A DNA stretch of 64,000 nucleotides from Platycnemis pennipes (taxonomy: Eukaryota > Arthropoda > Insecta > Odonata > Platycnemididae), in assembly GCA_933228895.1 (NCBI GenBank), contig OW121846.1, forward strand, positions 43,790,107-43,854,106, given 5' to 3'. A program made the position numbers and the translations under genes. Of this stretch, positions 33,501 through 44,440 are shown in pieces. The notes below the pieces were generated by a model. It saw only the letters and a program-made list of their open reading frames with translations. It did not search any database and had not been told where the DNA came from. The first letter of the stretch is position 1; each line of letters opens with the position of its first letter.

Positions 33501-34039
33501 AAATGTTGCCGCTTTCTTTAGTATTACACGTTTAGCGGTTCAAGTAGAGTACTACAGGACAGTGAACAGAAACTAACAAAATTTTTGATATTGTTCGTGC
33601 ACCATGATGTCGACTGTTGAGCAGCAAATTGGCAACGCTGGTTCCCCTCCACCCTTGCACTTGCGAAATAATCCTACCAGTACTCACCTACTTTCATCGT
33701 CAATAGCAGTTCCATATACAGCAAGACAAAGAAAAAAACCGCCCTGCTATTTATTTGATTTTCAGTTTTCTAAAATATTTGAGTGACATGAATGGCGATA
33801 TCCAGAATACTTCAGCTAGTTCTCCACTGAAGAAATACCTTTTGATTACCATGGCCTCGATTGGAAATGATTTAGCGACCAAAGGCCTTAAAAGAACCGT
33901 ATCAATTACCCACAGACTTACTTAAATATTCACTTCCCAGAATAACGCACATAACTTTAGAACCTTAAATTATTTTTTTTAACATTGGTGTAATTCTAGG
34001 AAGAATAGGTACCAGTCGTCCGTTCCTCGTAAACGTTTC

Positions 34040-34560
34040 ATGTTTAAACACTTCCGTTACTCATAAACGACGGACAAAGCTTTTCCCTCCATTGAGACAT
34101 TCACACACATTTCGTTCCATGGACAGTAAGAACATCACCTCTAGGAGCAGGAATGAAAAGCTTCAAGTTCGTTTATGGCTTTACTATGAAGGCACACACT
34201 TAAGTAGGTCAAAATTTGCGTCTTAATAAATAGTAATCACCGTTCGAAGAATGATTCCTTCGCGTTTGCTACTCCAAGATTAGTTGCTATACTGGAACAT
34301 TTATATAAAAGCAGCGTTATAGTTGCCAGTCTTTTTCTTTCGTTAGGAACAATTATTTCATGCACTATAGCGACCAGAGTGAGACATTTGTATTTATTTT
34401 CCCCTCATGGAAAAACCATGATAAATCGATCGAAGTAGATATTTTTGCGACAAATAAGCATAGTTTTTTTAGCAGGAACCGTATCGATCATCATAACAAA
34501 ATGGTTAATATTCACATTCTTTTAATAGTAGATATCTATTACCAATACCATGTGTAACGG
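34040..34560 (+). repeat. Unknown dispersed repeat, partner of 29260-29755
   Basis: Shares a collinear series of conserved blocks with the reverse complement of 29260-29755, ending in ataaatcgatcgaagtagat at 34420-34439. About 520 bp. Terminal repeats and target duplication are not clear. Confidence 0.7.
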
Positions 34561-36920
34561 ATATAATGCTGTACAGGTATTCTGATAAGGCAAGTACAGA
34601 ATGAAAGATACTGGGCTCGACTGGAATAATGACGATTGGTACCATGACTTCCGGTGATAGGGAAATGGATGAACATATCTAAATAATCTGGCGTAAGTAA
34701 GGACGTTAGGTTATATATAAATAGGATATGGTATAAGTACGGCTAACCTACCGAAGTTACACTTGCTAGATAGAGGCATTCCTCATGAATCTTAATATTT
34801 AAACTTTAAATCACTAACGTAGCAGGAATTGAAATTGGCTGTATACCTACGTTTGCAAAGAAAATAAGGAATGTGCTGGTGTGGCGAACGCCCAGACTTC
34901 ATCGCCATTAGTAAGAATGTTTGGAATTTTGGCGCCAGATTAGGCATTTTTGTGAGAAATGTTCAAGTTCAGTACTCTATTCGTCGGATGAGACGCAAAT
35001 CGGTAATCCCCTTGACGCTTTTCGTTGAGCAGACTAATGCCGATGCCGAGCTTTTCTGCACTCTTCTTAGGTTCTATAAAAATTACAACCTAAACTGACA
35101 TTCTCATGTCCCTGGTGGCACCAAATGCCCTCTAATAAATCTTAAGGCCATTTTACACGATACAATTTTTGTACAATTTCTTGTACAAACGCTTGTATAA
35201 ACAGAGCGAAATTGTATGCTTGTCTGAATGGAATTATAACAGGTTCTAGTTTCCGTTCAGTCATTCAGACATTCGTACTAGCGTTCACACAATTTGCCAC
35301 TTTACACGGTAATAATTTGTAATTTATATAAATTTTAATGACACAGTGATGGGCAGGATTTTTATGGAATTTCTTCTCGAAACTTTTTAATACTCAGAAG
35401 TTTCGACTCGTATACTATTATGACGAATCCTTTTCCATGCATGATATGCAATGCATATTTGCCGTGAGCTCACTTCCTGCCGAACACCTTTATGGTGGCT
35501 CAGAGGGTATTACGCATATGTAGATGGTAACACTTTAGGAAGAAGGTATAGCAATAAAATGACACAAGGAATTTTTATCAATCACAAAGAAGTTTAATTC
35601 AGGATAACATCATCGGGTTCCTTGAAACAGGACAATATCTTCTTGCAGATACTGTTTTGCAATAAAAGCTGGTGGTATCAATAAAAACTCTTTATGGAAT
35701 CCCAATTTTCCGACGATCACATTATCATCGTTGGCGACATTTTCGCGTCAATTTTCAACTATATTACCACACGATCAAATGCTGACTCTTGGATGGCATT
35801 TTCTATTAAAGCAGTTGAGGGATATTTTACTGGATTTCATATCATAAATGTTATCACTACGGAAGGTTTGTGATAAAAACCTGCTAAACCTCTAATGAAA
35901 CCCTAATTCAATAGTAATTAATAATAATTAATTTAGGGGGTCTAATACATGGTTTTAAGAAATGCATAAATAGAACTTTCAAAGGTTACTGAATCGGATG
36001 GTGCTAACTCCTAAAATATTAGGAGGGAATTGTGCATTTTTTTGCCATCTTTGGGCAAAATAGTTTAGTATATAACAAAGCTAAATAAAGACCACTGATA
36101 GGTTTTTCCACACTTAGTTCAAGAATAGCGTAAACAGAAGTTGGAATGCTATGTTTTCATATTTAGATTGGAAGCGTTATTCTTGCAATGCAGGTGGCTT
36201 ATTAGACGAATTGAATGAATGTGAGGTTGGCAGTTATAAATAAAGCTCCTGCAACCTTCCATACAATGCAATACAGGGATGCATGTGAAAATCGTCTCTA
36301 AAACAATGTAGCATAATTTCAATGTAAGACATATAAAATAAAGTTAAAGCTGTTATAAAAAGGATTCATAGACATTTTTCTTGGCGCGGGTAAGACCATA
36401 AATGCATTCCAACGAACCGAGTATGTAGTCTATACAAACGCGAGACCTGTTGATTTGAAGTTGAAGAATAATTTTGGGCTGTAACAGAAAGAAAAAGCGT
36501 CAAAATAAAAAAGCAACTCCAATCAAAATATTTACTCATCCAATGTTAGAATATTTTAGAAAATATTTTTATTTCATGGATTCATGATCATTAAACTTGA
36601 ACGACTAAGTACTGCAAGTGCATTTTCAAAACAAAGACCGCCGTCAAGAGGTTTTTTCATTTCTCGTGAAATTTTCCATATTCGCCGCTATAAGAAAGGA
36701 GTCAGCAGCGTTCACCGGTTGACAAACCACGGAAGGGGACCGAGGGGGACAAGGAGGGGTGGGAGGTCGGGGTCACCTTATTGCTCCTCTAGGAAAATCA
36801 CGTGATGAAAAGTATTTAGGAGTGCTTTAGCGACGTAAGCTCTTAGAGAAGCATCGTGTTCTTAGCGAGTTGCCTCGACTGCTCTGCCTGTGGGAAGAAG
36901 AGGATATTGGGATACTTTTT
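34560..36920. other. Mostly unassigned; CR1-B tail and a direct repeat inside
   Basis: Contains a direct repeat of ccattttacacgatacaatt-type sequence (35150 and about 35297) and the CR1-B tail at 35415-35527. The rest shows no gene. Confidence 0.4.
35415..35527 (+). mobile_element. CR1-like subfamily B tail, degraded
   Basis: ccatgcatgatatgcaatgc, then ttcctgccgaacacctttat and ggtggctcagagggtatta mark the B-type tail with a damaged hairpin. Confidence 0.7.
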
Positions 36921-36937
36921 TGAGCAACATATAGAGG

Positions 36938-36952
36938 TTATTTTATAGGATA
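36938..36952 (+). promoter_or_regulatory. Possible TATA-like element for the secreted gene
   Basis: tattttataggatag lies about 80 bp before the ATG at 37027. A weak candidate, with no initiator verified. Confidence 0.2.
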
Positions 36953-37026
36953 GCCGTGCTTTCAAAACATTCTTAGCAAATATCTTGTAGTTAAAGTGAG
37001 GAGTGATCGAGTGAAAATAGAAGAAA

Positions 37027-37661
37027 ATGAAGATTTTGGCCTTCATTTCCATCGCCTTCCTGATTCCGTCGGTTACACTTGCCAATGAATCGATTGAGAT
37101 TAAGGAATTCAAACCGATTTTCTATGAAAAGTCCTACTTTGCCGAAAAATTGAGCAACAATACCATAATCTCGGACCAGGAAGGAGAGAAAGAAAAGGCG
37201 TTGGTGAAGATGAAGGACAACACTGGAGTAAGCAACGGGGGAAGGACATCACACACACGATAGGAGCAGAAAGTGAGGGCAACACGGCGAAAGGCTGGAA
37301 GTTCGTGGATTTGACTGCAACCAAGGATGCGGAGGATAGTCAGGGGGTGGGAGTGATGACAACCACCGCCAAATACAGAGAACTACAGAATGTAGATGGT
37401 TTCAAAACCACAATCAGTCACAATGGAAACAGTGATATTGACGGATCGGCCCATGAAATAGCCAATGGAGGATATCAGAAGGATGCAACAACGACTTCGT
37501 ACGAAGAGGGCAGTCTTCGGTTATTTACAAAAAATACTACCACTCCAGACTTCGTCCAGAGCAGTGCTGAGGGAGAAGCTGTCGCGGGGAAAATGACAGA
37601 GGCTCCATCCGCGAAAGGATCCACACTCCAACCTGGGCAGAAAGGCGAAGACGATAATAAG
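37027..37661 (+). CDS. First coding exon of a secreted protein of unknown family
   Basis: ATG at 37027 sits in an A-rich context (gaaaATGA). It encodes a clear signal peptide, MKILAFISIAFLIPSVTLA, with cleavage likely after residue 19. A polar Thr/Ser/Asn/Glu-rich chain follows. The frame changes once: the first frame ends at 37263 and the second carries on to 37661 (WKFVDLTATKD ... LFTKNTTTPDFVQSSAEGE). The switch could be a one-base loss in the GGGGG run at 37237-37241. It could also be a 74-bp intron from the GTAAGC donor at 37228 to the AG at 37300-37301, which restores frame but has a poor acceptor. The exon ends in phase 0 at AAG, with donor GTATGT at 37662. No family is recognised. The final 50 residues are paralogous to exon 43162-43470. 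Likely exported; function unknown. Confidence 0.65.
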
Positions 37662-37904
37662 GTATGTTGGTTCGCGGATGTAAATCTCAATCGCGTGTGA
37701 TTAGCATAAAAGTAAAATAAAAATCCCAATAATGTGATAGCACTTTTTGTTTCTGTAGTACAATTAAATTTGGTGTTTCGTTAACTGCTAAGATTTGTCG
37801 CATTTGCTGAAAATTTTATGACGGAAAAGAACAATGTTCACGGCCTAAATGAGTTTAATAGTCTGCTTATCATCTATTTACCTCAATATTTGTTTCCTTT
37901 TTAT

Positions 37905-38368
37905 TGGTTCTCAGAAGGTAACTGTCAATGCTCTTTCTCTTATAACTTTGTCATCATTTACTTTCATTTTCTTCTAATATGACCGTTACATCATCGGCGA
38001 AGTGAAACGTTATTCTTTCCCCATTGAATATTCATTTCAAACGCTTACTCATTGAATAACTTAGTATATGCTGTGATTGAAGTCCGTTTACTTTCAAAGT
38101 TATGGGAGACAGTGAATCATTGTTTCGTACTCTTGAGATATTTGTCTGAAATATCTTTCATTGTTCTTCCTTTTTTACTGTTCTTATTATTAACTAATTT
38201 TTTTTCTGATATGACCGTTACATCATCGGTGAAGTGAAACGTTCTTTTTCCCTCCCATGAATATTCATTCTAAATGCTTTGTCATTGAATAACATAGTAG
38301 CTTTTGTAATTGAGGTCGATGTACTTTAAAAGTTATGTGATACAGTAAATCATGTTTTCGCATTCAAC
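37905..38368. repeat. Tandem duplication, unit about 232 bp
   Basis: atatgaccgttacatcatcg occurs at 37977 and 38209, followed in both by gcgaagtgaaacgtt-like sequence, gaatattcatt and ctcattgaataac-like blocks. Later come attgaagtcc/attgaggtcg and a gtgaatcattg/gtaaatcatg pair. A fainter third version is at about 41735-41835 (gacgtcgatgcacttaagaa). Confidence 0.8.
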
Positions 38369-39004
38369 TTCTTTAAGAATTACTTTAAATCTAAGTTAAA
38401 TAAAAGACATGAACTTCAGCTTGCATAATTCAAAATTTGCCCACCGGCTTCTCTTATGGTCTATGTATGAAGTAGCAGGTTTATTTAATCGGGGGAAGCA
38501 TGAACAACTGAGGTCGTGTGTGCCTTTTTAAATGGTTGAATAAATGGATGTGGGTAGGAATTTTTACAACGATGGCAGGAATGGAATAGTGCACTCCAGC
38601 GTCGGAATTAGCCTACTTTAACAAAATACGCAAAGAGTTGCACGCTTTAACGTCTCATGTGACGGATAAGGTACTGAACCGGGGCCTTCTGGATCGGAAA
38701 CTTTCCAAAAAGAGTACATTCCTTAGATTTATAAGAGATTCGGTTTGTTTTTCTTCCGCATTTTTACCACCTCAACAGTTACAATGGCAAACGCTAATAA
38801 TATATTCGTACACTCCTTACGGTTACATCATTATCCAATATAAATATTGAGTCTCTCATATCATCAACCTCAACTTCATTTACTTGGCATAAAATCCTAG
38901 CTCGCACATTACATTCTTTCAATACTTTAGATCATTGCACTATCTTCACTTATCCTTAATGCTAATTACCAGATGCATTTTCTTTCCCATTATGTATTTA
39001 AATC

Positions 39005-39120
39005 TACGTCAACTGGATATCCCGCAAACCACCACGGTGTGTGGCAGGTGGTGAAGGTCACCAAGCATGCACTATTGACATAACTAGACTACTACTTTTT
39101 ACTAGGTTGCTACTTTTTAA
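39005..39120 (-). mobile_element. CR1-like subfamily A tail
   Basis: The complement of the A tail: accaccacggtgtgtggcag, then gtggtgaaggtcaccaagca. Truncated after about 110 bp. Confidence 0.75.
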
Positions 39121-39785
39121 TCCAAATGGCTGACATCGGTTCATCTTTTTCTTATATGCGATTTTATATTTTTCATCTACAAGGCTGTCTTCTTATAACA
39201 CCTTAAAATTGTTAGTAACGGATAGAGACCTGAAATTGGTACAGATTAACGCAGTAATGCTTTAGCATCCAGCGGGAAACAAATGAGATTTCCCACCTAC
39301 GTAACACCTACTAATTTTCATTAGGATGGTAAATTCACCCTTGGAGACCCCGCTCATAATATTACTATCACCCCAGACTCCGAACCCAGTGGCATCGAGG
39401 GAAAATTCACCCCGGGAATAACAACTAAGAGCCCAATCATTGAAGAATATATCCTCCCACATTAGCAGGATATCGAAGACAAAAATAGTGTATGCTGGCT
39501 TCCTCATTCGAATGTCGCGCGGAGCCATAATTTTAGAGGCAATATTTGTATCGCAATCATGCGTTCACATTTCTAAGAGAAAAAAAATTGAAAATTGAAA
39601 AAAAATTGAAATTTTGTTACTAGAAGTTACCTTGATACGAATCACTGTTCCTTAATACTTAAATACCAGTTATATACATCTTCATCCAAATACTTATGTC
39701 GGGTCTTCATTTGCTTACCTTCAATTTCATCTTTCCAATATTCGAGTTTGCAACACGCAAACATTTTTGTAAACGGTACGGTACA

Positions 39786-41057
39786 CACTGAGAGAACAGG
39801 TTTGGATGCTACACCCTAAACTCTTTTGGGCGGGGAGGTTTGGATGCGCCATCAAGAGTGATACGACGCCAGAACTAATTCTTTGGATGTGAGAACCAAA
39901 GGCAAAGAGTGTTACACCAAACACGTCTAGTCAACGTCCTTTGGATGGGAGACCCAAAGTTGTAGTTGGTGCACTCTGCTGGTTTGGTTGCGAAATCTAA
40001 ATCTATAGTAGCGCGCTCTGGTGGTGCTCTCAGGAAGCTCTACAGCACCCGCAATTCCGTGTTCAGCCGTGCAAGGCGTCGACACGTGTGGACTTGTTCT
40101 GTGCAAATCAGGCGAACTTTATTATGACTCCTCTACCGCGTCTTCTTCAGTATTCCTGCTGCTCGAAGAGATTATGGACGAGGGGACGAAGAATTTCCTA
40201 TTGAAGGCTGGACTTGGAGCCTATATCCAGGTGTTCGCTGGTATGTTGCACTGAAATTGCGCGGCCATTTTGTGTTAATTCTCATGCCTACACTACCAGC
40301 CTTTGCTTATGAGTTCTTTTGCAGATTCCCATTGTTATCTCTATGTGCTTATTACAAACAGAGTTTAAACTCTCAGATTATATTTTGTCGACAGGGCTGC
40401 TGTGATTATTATCTAACATTGAACTTTCTTTCTGTTATTGAGGTTAAGTTGTCTCACGTTCCTATGTATCTCTGAGACATACACTGTAAGGAAAATTCAG
40501 TATTTTTATATATTTCTTGGATTTCCTGATCATATTTTGTATTATGTTACGATTGTATTTTAATAATATTTTTATGTTATTGACATAAAATTTGATTATT
40601 GTGTTAATTTTTTTGTTTTGTGCATTTTTTGTAATATGTTGACGAATTATGTGATGATAGATATCATAACAACCACAGAGCCAAGTTTTCTCATTTTTCT
40701 AGTTGCACTGTTCTACTACTCTATTTCAAAAGGGGTTGAAAGAGAAAAATATTATAGGGTAGTGGGGTTTAAAAGGAGGGAGGGTAGGGGCACATGCCTT
40801 AGGGTTGGTCATCTAAAGTTTTCATTCTGTAACCAAACGTTGTTCTGCTGAGCTACCCAACACTTTGGTTCTCACACCCAAAGTACTCGTCCATCTTTGG
40901 ATGCAGAAACCAAAGAAGTAGGTGGCACATCCAACTCCTCATCAACCATTCCGTTTGGATGACACATCCAAATGTATGGACAAGTCCTTTCCTTCACCTC
41001 AGGTTTGGGTGTGACATCCAAACATACGATTATCATATCCAAAGTGTTTTTTCAGTG
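39786..41057. mobile_element. CACTG-ended short element with palindrome arrays
   Basis: Left end CACTGAGAGAACAGGTTTGG (39786). The right end, read in reverse, is CACTGAAAAAACACTTTGG (41057 leftwards), giving imperfect terminal inverted repeats. Flanking dinucleotides are CA on both sides, a possible 2-bp target duplication. Six exact 19-bp sites of the form TTTGG-N9-CCAAA lie near the ends: 39884, 39942, 40864, 40896, 40954 and 41004. Terminal CACTG/CACTA with subterminal repeat arrays is the style of CMC/CACTA-type DNA transposons. No transposase is present. The interior carries a candidate exon at 40174-40240. Confidence 0.55.
40174..40240 (+). CDS. Candidate exon, SAM-like start (MDEGTKNFLLKAGLGAYIQVF)
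   Basis: ATG at 40174 opens 22 codons resembling the first helix and turn of a SAM domain (xx-FLxxxGLxxYxxxF). A GTATGT donor follows at 40241. Upstream, tcttcttcag at 40141-40150 could be an acceptor. A possible partner exon begins at 41056, right after ttttttcag, and continues in frame (QEMVMKKHHNGKASGGKPLG) to a stop at 41220-41222. The SAM similarity is short, and the second exon matches nothing I know. Weakly supported. Confidence 0.3.
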
Positions 41058-41222
41058 CAGGAAATGGTTATGAAAAAACACCATAATGGTAAAGCATCGG
41101 GTGGGAAACCCTTGGGACTTCTCTCCGACGCGGTGCATTCTGTCTCACAAGAGAGCGAATTATTGCTACCACTGCAGACATCCGCGGCATGGTTGGAAAA
41201 TATCCTCGGGATGAGCAACTGA
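41056..41222 (+). CDS. Candidate 3' exon next to the CACTG element
   Basis: The acceptor tgttttttcag at 41045-41055 is formed by the element's right terminus. Joined in phase to 40240 it gives an open frame to TGA at 41220. Alternative frames here are also open for about 50 codons (LTRERIIATTADIRGMVGKY), so the true frame, if any, is uncertain. Confidence 0.2.
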
Positions 41223-42036
41223 AGACTCAATTGCTGAAGGATCTGCACACTAACCTGATCAGGAAGGCGAAGATCAAATGAAGATATGTTTGCTACGATT
41301 AAAACGTCCAATGCGTACGATGCGCTTCGAGACAATACTTGCATCCTAATCATGTGATCACACTCCCAAGGTAAAATATTGAAGCTAAAACCTAGTTTGA
41401 GTTGAAATATTTTTTGAATTATTTCTTCAAAGAAAAAGCTCCAGTGAAAAACATGACATCCATGACGTCGTCGTCCAACCTAAAATTGATTGCAGGCAGT
41501 AATGATTTCTGAATACCATCCCCATTACCTCATTTTTATTGTCCTATCATTCCCTGGTCAATAGTCACTGTGCTATTAATTAATTTCCTTGTGTCCGTAA
41601 AAACCACTGAGCCAAAAGCAAATCGCAACATACTTATTTTATCCAATAAATTTATTTCCTATCCTATAAATTTACATACTATAAATTTATTATAATTAAT
41701 TAAAAAATTTTACCCTATTCCTGAATACTCTTTGTTGAAAGTTTCAACGGATGTTTGAATGACGTCGATGCACTTAAGAAATAACGGGTGAGAGTGAATC
41801 ATCTTTTCTTTGATCATTCTTACACTACATATTTTTACCTACCTAAAGTATGAGCTATTTCTTTCCATTTATGTAATGGAAAATTATCTCTCTGGTATTT
41901 TTATGTTCACTGCGTGCAGTAGCCGTAGTAAAAGTAGATATTTCTGGCAGGCGACAGAGAGATGACGTCATTTGTGCTATTTGAGATGCAGGACTCATTG
42001 TTATTGGTAGGTATTTGACTAGATACGGAAGTAGAA

Positions 42037-42105
42037 GGTGCCGATATTTATCTACTCTTAACCCCCAGTAATCTCAATCCCGGTGCCGATATTTATCTAC
42101 TCTTA
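42037..42105. repeat. 24-bp direct repeat
   Basis: The 24-bp sequence starting GGTGCCGATATTTATCTACT occurs at 42037-42060 and again, identical, at 42082-42105, 45 bp apart. Confidence 0.9.
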
Positions 42106-43161
42106 GCGAAAGGCACCAAGAGCCTACGGTTTTCCGTCACATCCGACGGACAGGGCTCTGAAGCAGGGCCTTGCGGAGAGGTATAATTTAGTAGTTCTCC
42201 CGAAACAAATAGAGTACCTTTTACCAATAGTTCTTCATATTCCAATTTTCATCTCTCCAGCATTTTTTGTTGAGTCAAAAAAAACATCGTCAACAGCAGG
42301 AGTCATCGTTGTTCAAAAACCCATTATGGGATGGTCAAATTCCATTCTAACAAATGAGTACACCCATGTTATTTCCTTCGACTTAATTTACCCCATGTGT
42401 AACACTAGCACGTATATTACGTGCATTGCATGATTGCTTGAAATATGCCACGTTTATCTTCAATATTTTCAATGCTCAATTAACAGTTCAATTAACTTTC
42501 CTATTATTTATTTACTTTTTCTTCTAAATGACTTGTATTGGCTCCTTATCAACCTACATGAGATTTTTGCAATTTTTGCAATTTGTTTTTGTGCAATTTG
42601 TTTTGTCTGATTCGCAGAAGAAATTATTTTATATTAGGATAACATAAATTATACTTGCAATTATATCTTCCTACATAACCCATACCTCACATTTTGTATC
42701 CTTAAAAAACCGTAGCTCATAAAACCGTCTAGATTCTCATTTTAAATATCACACGCGAAAAGCAATTTTTTATTTGCCTTCAGAGACCAGAGTCTTCATC
42801 CATTTGTCAAAGACACATATTCAACTGAAATGACTAAATTACTATCCCTATAAGAATGAAAATGCACATTTTATTGCTACAAGTAATGCTCAACTCTCTT
42901 CTCATTTTAAGTTCCCACTACGAACAATTTTTAATCATTGCATGTGCAAGGCTGACTCCCAGCAGCACGAAAAAAATAAATTATTGTACTATTGATTAAA
43001 GGTCCTTTACCAGATTATTTTCAGCGTTGCTTGTTCAATTAACTCATAAATTCTTCACAAATTTCTCAACTCCAATCATTTAAGTCTGCACATTTTCTCC
43101 TACTTTTAAGGAAGAAATTTTTCACCTATATATTGGCGGTTTCATCCTTTCAATTTACAAG

Positions 43162-43470
43162 AATGTTCCTCAAAACCACTGGAAAGGTGACAATGACAGA
43201 TCTGATCAAGAGAAGGTGGCAGGAGATTATGACAGCGGTAGACCCTATAGACGAAAACCACCGGCCTCATCAGCTACACCTACCGATGAGGTGACCACTG
43301 CTTCAGTCAAGAACGATGAATTTGGCCATAGTGCACTTACGGAAAATACTTCAACTAAAGATTTCGTCCATAGCACCGTTGAGGGAGAAATTTACGTGAA
43401 CAAAACAACAGAGCACTTATTGGAAGAATCAACTGCCCAACCTAAACAGGATGACAATGGGAAAATGAAG
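43162..43470 (+). CDS. Second exon of the secreted protein, phase 0-0, paralogous to exon 1
   Basis: A 309-bp exon (103 codons) between acceptor ...ttacaAG (43160-43161) and donor GTATGT (43471). Both boundaries are phase 0, so it can be added or skipped without shifting frame. Its later half (ALTENTSTKDFVHSTVEGE, then KTTEHLLEESTAQPK) parallels LFTKNTTTPDFVQSSAEGE and KMTEAPSAKGSTLQPGQK at the end of exon 1. The chain is hydrophilic, without cysteines or membrane segments. No further exon is visible downstream in the window, so the gene is probably incomplete here. Family unknown. Confidence 0.6.
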
Positions 43471-43639
43471 GTATGTTTGCTTTTGAACCTAAATTACTCT
43501 AATGTTCGATCTGTTTCAAGGCTTTATATGCACCATGTGATCAGATTCACGAGTGAAGTTATTAAATTAGTTTTTACACGACTTCAAAAAGCCAATGGCT
43601 CAGTTTTTATGCAAAAGAACGCTTCCGTGACCTAAACGG

Positions 43640-44440
43640 AATGCTAACCGGAGGACTTTATTGGTATTGTGTAACCACCGGAGGCGTTATATGACAGGAT
43701 ACCAGGTACCATTCTGATTCCATTCAGATTCATTTAATTTTTATTAGAAATGTATTGTTATGATACACAAACGATATCTCCTTAAAGAATAGGCAAAGGA
43801 ACCGAAATAGTGACCACTAAAGCGTGAACCATTATAATGTGTTGCGGTACCTATCAACAACTCCATTCTACGAGATCGACAAATTAGAAACATCTAGCTG
43901 ATTATTAACGAGGAATATAATCATGTACATACATACTTTATTTACTACGTAGAGATAAGTTGCTATTCACTTGGGTTTGAAATCAGGATTTGATTTCTAC
44001 ACTAACAATTCGCGAAGCATTGATAATTACTTGGTTAATGCCAAGTATTGGCGTACGTGGCATCGTTTTCTGTAGACCCAAATGTTGGGCTAAAATGCAG
44101 TCATGAAATTGGATTGAGATCCTGAGTCTATCAACACTGCACAGAAACAATTCACCTCGTGATGTCTCGTCTTAGTCCGCAAAGCACTGGCCTCCTGCGC
44201 CGTCCGACAGGCGAAGCAATTGAATCGACATGGCGCGAACACATTGTTAATTAACATTTATTTAATTGTAGCATGTTATGTAATGTAATTTTAGCAGGCA
44301 CACAAATATTATATGTCTGAAGGAATTATATATTGTCTTTTACGTGATCGTTGCGGGAGAGAAATATGAAATTTTGAATTGGCTGTTAATTTACATAACT
44401 TAATCATCATTTACTCATTCTCAATATCGGATTCATTCTC
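43640..44440. other. Unassigned sequence
   Basis: Nothing recognised after the second exon. Confidence 0.35.

Larger units (their letters stand above)
37662..43161 (+). other. Intron between the two paralogous exons
   Basis: Bounded by GTATGT (37662) and tttcaatttacaAG (ends 43161). It holds a 232-bp tandem duplication (37905-38368), a minus-strand CR1 tail (39005-39120), the CACTG element (39786-41057) and a 24-bp direct repeat (42037, 42082). The rest is AT-rich and unassigned. Confidence 0.55.

Noticed and set aside
35150..35330. A MITE bounded by ccattttacacg
   Set aside because: The two similar ends are direct, not inverted, and no target duplication is visible.
37027..37661. Calling the secreted protein a toxin, silk or mucin gene
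   Set aside because: Thr/Ser richness and a signal peptide are not enough; there are no cysteine pattern, repeats or known motif.
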